Translations under genes and position numbers: made by a program
Origin: Mermis nigrescens
Taxonomy: Eukaryota > Nematoda > Enoplea > Mermithida > Mermithidae
Assembly: GCA_036768485.1 (NCBI GenBank)
Contig: JAVLUZ010000577.1
Span: 310,001-374,000 of the forward strand
Direction: 5' to 3'
DNA length: 64,000 nt
The notes under the pieces: generated by a model
The model's database searches: none
What the model was told of the DNA's origin: nothing
The model's input: the letters and a program-made list of their open reading frames with translations, nothing else
Shown: positions 59,012 to 64,000 of the stretch, piece by piece
Layout of the letters: each line of letters begins with the position of its first letter
Numbering within the stretch: position 1 is the first letter of the stretch

Positions 59012-59532
59012 ACGGCTACGAAATTCGAAATATTGTACAATCAGATAAGGTACTACAACGCATTTTCCTCGGTATTTTCCCAAGTGACAAACTTCCCTGG
59101 AAAATACCATTTAGACCGGCTGCTCTTATTGCAAATATCGATCGCCATTATCAAAGCGGACAGCATTGGGTTGCATTCTATTTTGATTCAAGCGGCAATG
59201 TTGATTATTTTGATTCATTAGGATTACCACCTTTCGTAGAATCTTTTAATCGTTTTATGCGTAGAAATAGCAAGATGCAAAATTTTAATAAGATACGTTA
59301 TCAGAGTTCATATAGCGCTACCTGTGGACTTTATTGTATTTTCTTCTTGTTTCATAGATGTCGTGATATTGCTATGAATTCAATTTTTAAATACTTTACA
59401 CCGAATTTGATGCATAATGATAGTATTATATGTAACTTTATGCAAAATGTTTACAGTGTATGCCCTAGTTCGTGCTGCTTTCGACCTGATTTGCAACTTT
59501 GTATTCCTTATTGGAAAATGAAATTTATATAA
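59008..59532 (+). CDS. Adenain-type cysteine protease (maturation protease)
   Basis: 174 aa. It cleaves capsid precursor proteins during maturation in adenoviruses, virophages and Polintons. The catalytic triad is readable: His in SGQHWVAFYFD (about residue 53), Asp/Glu position in NVDYFDSLG, then the oxyanion Gln and Cys in YQSSYSATCGLYC (Gln about 97, Cys about 104). Length and order match the family (Ulp1-like fold). Starts with the ATGA overlap after the integrase. Intact. Confidence 0.95.
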   Translation: MNGYEIRNIVQSDKVLQRIFLGIFPSDKLPWKIPFRPAALIANIDRHYQSGQHWVAFYFDSSGNVDYFDSLGLPPFVESFNRFMRRNSKMQNFNKIRYQSSYSATCGLYCIFFLFHRCRDIAMNSIFKYFTPNLMHNDSIICNFMQNVYSVCPSSCCFRPDLQLCIPYWKMKFI

Positions 59533-59587
59533 AGCAAACATTTTACGCATTTATTCATTTGTGAAAGTTTTCTCTTAGCAAGTAGTC

Positions 59588-60439
59588 ATGTTAGAGCACG
59601 GTCAGTTTTATATAACCTTACCTAGTAATACTGAAAAAGATAGTACAGCTTCCAATTTTCGGGTCACGTTGCCCAACAGAATAAGATTAGAAGGTGACTG
59701 GGAAGTTGGTTTAGTAGAACTCATTTATCCTCATTCTTGGTATACGATTAAACAAGGTAAAAATTATATAATGTTGCATGCGGAATCAAACTTTGAAAGA
59801 ATTAATTTTCCTGCTAAAAATTACGAAACTATAGAAAGTCTTGTTACTGCTATTAATACGGCCATTTTGGAGAGATTAAAAGAAATGAAATTCGAAAATG
59901 CTGTGCGAGTAGAGTATAATGCTCCCACTAACCAAGTAATTTTTACCATAGATCCCTCAATTGTTGAAGGAGTATATGCAAATGAGCAACTGTGTGGAAT
60001 TCTAGGGTTTAATCAACCGATATATAAATATACTTTGGACGCCAAACCTGCTAGAGTATTCAGTAATGATAATACACTCGTTCAAACGAAGTATAAATTA
60101 ACATCAGACAAGGAACCTATTAAAGTACTCAGCACTTATGCGCCGGATATAAATAAGAATAATTTTGAAACAATGTACGTGTACAGTAACATCGTTGCAA
60201 ATCAGATCGTTGGAAACGTAATGGCGCCACTTTTGCGTGCTATTGATGTGCAAGGAAAGTTTGGTAGTGTTATAAATAAAACATTTGATGTTCCACATTA
60301 CATTTCAGTCCTCAAGAAGGATATCGAAAGAATTGAAATTAATATAAAGACAGATTCCGACGAATTTGTTTCATTTGAGTTCGGTAAAACTATAATCAAG
60401 CTCCATTTTAGAAAACGCTCGCATTATTTTAACATTTGA
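59588..60439 (+). CDS. Penton-like minor capsid protein (single jelly roll)
   Basis: 283 aa. The N-terminal signature FYITLPSNTEKDSTASNFRV, followed by LPNRIRLEGDWEVGLVELIY, is the hallmark of the Polinton minor capsid protein, which is predicted to form the pentameric vertices. Internal segment IVANQIVGNVMAPLLRAI is also typical. Mostly beta-rich, with no membrane segment. Begins 55 bp after the protease; the next gene starts within a few bases of its end. Intact. Confidence 0.9.
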   Translation: MLEHGQFYITLPSNTEKDSTASNFRVTLPNRIRLEGDWEVGLVELIYPHSWYTIKQGKNYIMLHAESNFERINFPAKNYETIESLVTAINTAILERLKEMKFENAVRVEYNAPTNQVIFTIDPSIVEGVYANEQLCGILGFNQPIYKYTLDAKPARVFSNDNTLVQTKYKLTSDKEPIKVLSTYAPDINKNNFETMYVYSNIVANQIVGNVMAPLLRAIDVQGKFGSVINKTFDVPHYISVLKKDIERIEINIKTDSDEFVSFEFGKTIIKLHFRKRSHYFNI

Positions 60440-60441
60440 AA

Positions 60442-60909
60442 ATGCATGTAATTTACACACCAGACAGTGCAAACGATTGGTTAGAATTTTATCAAAGTAC
60501 TATAGCATCCAACCCCCAGTATCAGCTAGGGGGAGCTATTCGTGGTTTTAAAGCATATGCACCTTATCACAGAGGAGCAGGATTAGGCAGCTTTTTTAGA
60601 GGTTTATATAGAATAGCATTGCCATTTTTGAAAACAATTGGGAAAAACGTTTTAGTCAGTGGGTCCAAAATTGCTGCTGATGTAGCAAGTGGTCGTAAAT
60701 TAAAAGAAAGTGCAATAGAGCATGGTAAAACTGGTGCTGCTCAAGTATTACGTGAAACAGCTGATCGTTTTCAATCCGGAAAAGGAATAGGTCGACGTAA
60801 AAAGACATCAAGCATTAAAGTATTTAAAAAGAGAAAACGGTCTAGAAAACCATCATTTCGTAAAGTTAAGCTACTTAAATCAGTCGGTTCGGACGTTTTT
60901 ACTAACTAA
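60442..60909 (+). CDS. Basic core-like virion protein
   Basis: 155 aa from ATG 60442 (an upstream in-frame TTG is less likely). It contains LGGAIRGFKAYAPYHRGAGL and then GSFFRGLYRIALPFL, an amphipathic/hydrophobic stretch, a middle helical region (ESAIEHGKTGAAQVLRETAD) and a strongly basic tail (GRRKKTSSIKVFKKRKRSRK). The plan resembles adenovirus precursor VI/VII-like proteins, and similar proteins sit beside the penton and capsid genes of Polintons. I infer a DNA-condensing or membrane-active internal virion protein. A GG near residue 31 may be a protease site. Confidence 0.75.
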   Translation: MHVIYTPDSANDWLEFYQSTIASNPQYQLGGAIRGFKAYAPYHRGAGLGSFFRGLYRIALPFLKTIGKNVLVSGSKIAADVASGRKLKESAIEHGKTGAAQVLRETADRFQSGKGIGRRKKTSSIKVFKKRKRSRKPSFRKVKLLKSVGSDVFTN

Positions 60910-62299
60910 ATGAGTAAACTAGTAGACGAAAATTCGCTCCCTAGTACCAAGAGCGAATTAGACCTTTTTACTGTACCTACAACACAAGTTGCAATACGAC
61001 GATCGTATTGGTCCGAAGTTCAACTGCAAAACCCTTGCACGAACGATGGCCCCTACGAATTTCGTATTCCGCCTGATATGTATATGTTAGATTTATCAAA
61101 GAATTACATTTATTTCGCAATTCGTATCGTGAAACCTGATGGCTCAGCATGCCGAATTACAACCGCAGCTGATGGAGCACAAGCGGGTGATCTTGTGCTG
61201 CCTATTAACCTTATTGGAAAGACGTTTTTCAAGCAAATCAAAATGTTTCTCAATGGAAAGCTAATTTCTGATAGGTAAAAAAACTTAAAACCTAAAATTA
61301 AAATGTTTTCTGAGTTTTTGATTTTTTAGTGGCGACAGATATGCGTATCGATCTTTTTTGGAAACTGAGTTGAACTTTGGAAGAGACGCTAAAAAAACAC
61401 AATTACAAGCTGCAATGTACCACCCCGACTTTGACGATAGTGAAACACAACAAAATCCCGGTTTTCAAACTCGCATGAGCATATTCAAAGACAGCGCATG
61501 GGTCGAACTAATGGCGCCAATTCATGCCGATTTAATGTTTCAAGACAGATTTTTAATAAACCAATGTGAACTACGCTTAGAATTGTACAGAAACAGTGAT
61601 AGTTTTTGTTTAATCGATATAGACCAAAATCCACGAACAAATTATAAAATTGAAGTCAAACAAATGTGTTTATATATTAAAAAGGTCGAAATTGCAGACT
61701 CAATCTCCTTAGCTATAGAATCTATGCTACAAAATACTACCGTAAAATATCCAATTCGAAGAACACAAATAACAACTCTACATATAACCGAAAACCGTCG
61801 TTCAACTCCACTGAATGCACTTTTTTCTGGCGCTCTGCCAAGGCGTATCGTCGTTGGACTCGTTAGTGCAGAGGCAGCAAGGGGTTCATACAAAACGTCA
61901 CCGTTTCAATTTCAAGATTTCGGAATTTCCGAAATTAAAATTACAAGTGGCACGACTACAGTACCCTCAACGCCTTATAAATTAAATTTTGATGAAAATC
62001 AGCTGATTCGATCATTTGTACAATTGTTTGATGGTTTAGGAATTTCGCAAGATGATAAAGGAAATATGATTAGTTTAAAGCGATTTAAAAATGGTTGTAC
62101 TTTTTTTGTTTTCGAACTAAGCGCCGATGGTGCTGACAACAACTCCTGGGAGCTCCTAAGGGAGGGAACCACGAGTTTAGAAATTGTTTTTCATAAAGCT
62201 TTACCCGCAGGAGGAGTTGAAAGCATCATATACGGCGAGTTTGATAGTCTTATCATGTTGGATCACTCTCGTCAGGTATTTTACGACTATACAGTGTGA
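60910..62299 (+). CDS. Major capsid protein (double jelly roll, 2 exons)
   Basis: Exons 60910-61274 and 61330-62299 (55-bp phase-2 intron) give 444 aa. It follows the preceding stop codon directly. Early text PYEFRIPPDMYMLDLSKNYI and the exon-junction motif (I-S-D then SGDRYAYRSFLETELNFG) are diagnostic of Polinton MCPs. Later AWVELMAPIHADLMFQDRFL, IEVKQMCLYIKKVEIADSI and the C-terminal FGEFDSLIMLDHSRQ-like end also fit. It is expected to form hexon-like trimers of an icosahedral particle. Length is slightly short of many family members but no defect is visible. Confidence 0.94.
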
Positions 62300-62800
62300 T
62301 ATATTGGATATACGCGAAGTGTTATTTTTTCATCATTTGTTGAAAAATTAATTATAAATAAAAGTGTTTTTTTAAAATCACATGTCAAAGCAAAGTATGT
62401 ACGTCTGTAAAATTATAAAGTTATAGGTTTGGCTATTGGTTGCGCTTAATAAATGAAATTTTGATTAAATATTTTATGTAGCATAAAAATTCATATTCAT
62501 ATTCGCTCCTTTTATTTGCGAGCGTGACCTGGGAATTTTTCAAAAATTTGTATACTCCACAGAAAATTAATTTTAAACTATAAATGAGAAGCGTACAAAG
62601 CAAACACAATATTATATTGCCCAAACTGACCATTAAATTCTTTTATGTAAGTGACAATGGAGCTACATATATTTAAATAAATACCCACTCTAAAATATTT
62701 GTATACCACAGTGTCGCACGCATTAAGTAAACTAAAAGCAATATAATTTACAATTCAAACGTTTCATTTTCAAAATTCGTATATACATATTAGAGTCAAT
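62300..62800. other. Intergenic region of the Polinton
   Basis: AT-rich, 3' side of the capsid gene and presumably the promoter of the following HMG-like gene. The only reading frame of note is a short minus-strand one (62433-62633) without recognisable features. Confidence 0.4.
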
Positions 62801-62801
62801 T

Positions 62802-63257
62802 ATGCTGCCTCCTGCTAAGTTTCTAGCATATTTCATCAAAATTCAAGATATCGTGAGAAGTATATATATATAATTTTGAACTTATATTTAAAATTTTACT
62901 TTTTAAAGCTGTGCTTGTTGGTTTTCGCTCATGTTCTCATTCTTTTTAGGCGTCGACTCTAATCCACGATTCAAAGAAAAAATTGCTAATTTGATCTGGC
63001 CGAGCTTGTCGATATGCTCGAAAAATATTTATAAGGAAAGGGCCCGTCAGCAAAACATGGAACATCAGCTGACGGGCCTGAAAAAGGTTACCGGATTTTG
63101 GTTGTTCGCAGGCGAATTCGAATATCGCTTAAATGAGGAAGCGATTTGCCTTTCCTTCGTTGGAAAGTTATTCAAAGAGTTGGATGGTAAGATAGATTTT
63201 TATTTTTTTTTTATTAATTTAATTTTAAATATACTTACAATGTTATACATTTGTTAG
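62802..63257 (+). CDS. HMG-box-like DNA-binding protein 2 (at least 2 exons)
   Basis: Exon 1 62802-62859 (MLPPAKFLAYFIKIQDIVR), phase-1 intron 62860-62949, exon 2 from 62950. Over 50 residues it aligns gap-free with the protein at 56353-56808. Shared positions include the IWPSL / VFWTRF helix-2 aromatic, NIYKERARQQN / ASYKEKARQYN, and TGLKKVTGFWLFA / TGRRRMSAFWYFA. The frame runs to a stop at 63255-63257, but a GTAAGA donor at 63187 suggests it is spliced to a further exon that I could not find; the T-rich tail translation (FFFINLILNIL) is probably intron. Role as for its paralogue. Confidence 0.6.
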
Positions 63258-63269
63258 AATTTATTAAAC

Positions 63270-63303
<34 letters not shown>

Positions 63304-63850
63304 CCCTAAAAATACTATAAAGATTTTATATACTTTTGAAAGTAAATTCAATCTCTTCTATGTATGAAACTTGTTTAGTTATTTAGGCGGTAAGGTATCT
63401 TTATATTTTTCTCGATAAATTAATTTTAAATGTACTTATATTGTTTTACATTTGTTTTAAATTGAATTTTTAAAAGTATAAACATTTTGCGTAATTTTGA
63501 AAGTAAATTCACTCTCTTCTACGTACAAAACTTGTTTAACTATTTAAATGGTAAGGTATATTTTTATTTTTCTCGATAAAATAATTTTAGATATACTTAT
63601 ATTGCTTCACATTTGTTTTAAACTGGTTTTTTACTTCGAAATAGTATAAACATTTTGCATACTTTTGAAAGTAAATTCAGTCTGTCCTACGTATAAAACT
63701 TGTTTAACAATTTAGACTGTAAGGTGTATATTTTTTTTGATAAATCAATTTTAAATATACTCATATTGTTTCACATTTGTTTTAAAGTGATTTTTTAACT
63801 AGAAATAGTATAAACATCTTGCGTACTTTTGAAAGTAAATTCATTTTTGT
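63187..63850. repeat. Tandem repeat, about 165-bp unit, about 4 copies, at the right end
   Basis: GAAAGTAAATTCA starts at 63338, 63499, 63667 and 63831 (spacing 161, 168 and 164). Each unit also carries 'aaacttgtttaactattta', GTAAGG (63390, 63551, 63720; first version GTAAGA at 63187), 'ataaattaattttaaatata' and 'tatattgttttacatttgtt'. A 30-bp poly-T (63273-63302) interrupts the first unit. The unit starts with what looks like the splice donor of the HMG-like gene. Confidence 0.9.
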
Positions 63851-64000
63851 TTATAAAATATTATTCATTACTAATTATACAAGTACTAAAATTTTTATAC
63901 CACTTGAGTGTTTAACTAAATATTTTATAATTTGGAATAATATATTTCGTAAAATATAATTTGATTAAATGTATAGTTTATTAAAAATTATTTTTAAAAG
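63851..64000. other. AT-rich tail of the window
   Basis: No gene. It may still be inside the Polinton; no inverted match to 46.3-46.9 kb is apparent by eye. Confidence 0.4.

Larger units (their letters stand above)
46864..63257 (+). mobile_element. Polinton/Maverick (adintovirus-like) element, at least 16.4 kb
   Basis: One contiguous block carries the diagnostic set of this class: protein-primed DNA polymerase B, A32/FtsK-type packaging ATPase, retroviral-type integrase with chromodomain, adenain-type protease, penton-like minor capsid protein and double-jelly-roll major capsid protein. The leftmost gene points left and all others right. Genes are tightly spaced, some overlapping by 4-8 bp. 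Introns are mostly 50-90 bp (185 bp and about 500 bp at most). All recognisable core frames are open; one accessory frame is shifted. Limits given are those of the outermost genes; terminal inverted repeats and target duplications were not identified. Polintons replicate by protein-primed synthesis and insert by integrase, and the capsid genes imply a virion stage. Confidence 0.96.

Noticed and set aside
46281..64000. Polinton terminal inverted repeats
   Set aside because: By eye no stretch of 46.0-46.9 kb matches the reverse complement of 62.3-64.0 kb; the right terminus may be outside the window, so I do not call TIRs.

Overview
The window looks like AT-rich arthropod (probably insect) chromosomal DNA. 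Two host genes with intron-exon structure lie on the minus strand, the spaces between them are crowded with short inverted-repeat transposons, and the right quarter holds a large Polinton/Maverick-type (adintovirus-like) element. I cannot name the species.

Host genes, both minus strand. (1) 8996-16429: a complete four-exon gene for the LDL-receptor chaperone boca/Mesd (about 181 aa, signal peptide, HAEL C-terminus). (2) 26774-41151: a presenilin-like aspartyl protease gene in eight recognisable exons (TM1 exon through the C-terminal PAL exon). It is divergent: the TM6 catalytic Asp follows Trp instead of Tyr, and the N-terminal exon was not found.

Transposon debris, 1-46 kb. The most striking family is a roughly 260-bp MITE with CA...TG ends, imperfect TIRs (CATACGTGGGCAGC / CACACCTGGGCGTGG) and clear 8-bp target duplications of hAT type. 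It is present in more than a dozen copies, two of them multi-unit composites. A 1-kb non-autonomous hAT (41410-42420), several smaller 8-bp-TSD MITEs, a 400-bp fold-back element, a TA-flanked element, TTATAA-ended elements, a degenerate ~175-bp satellite and a broken LINE (22.9-24.5 kb) make up much of the rest.

Polinton, about 46.9 to at least 63.3 kb. A leftward four-exon gene (tandem PC4-like ssDNA-binding domains) faces a rightward array: protein-primed DNA polymerase B (nine exons, open throughout), a secreted/membrane glycoprotein, an A32/FtsK-type packaging ATPase, a paralogue of the glycoprotein with a frameshift, an HMG-box-like protein, a small basic protein with a hydrophobic tail, a conserved-type hypothetical protein, a retroviral-type integrase with chromodomain, an adenain-type cysteine protease, a penton-like minor capsid protein, a basic core-like protein, the double-jelly-roll major capsid protein, and a second HMG-box-like protein. 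The set covers replication (PolB, PC4-like), integration (integrase), packaging (ATPase), maturation (protease) and virion structure (MCP, penton, core-like proteins). Nearly all of these frames are open, so the copy is young or under selection. Terminal inverted repeats were not identified; the right end may lie beyond the window. Three kinds of internal tandem repeat sit in the divergent promoter region, in a leftward-gene intron, and at the right end.
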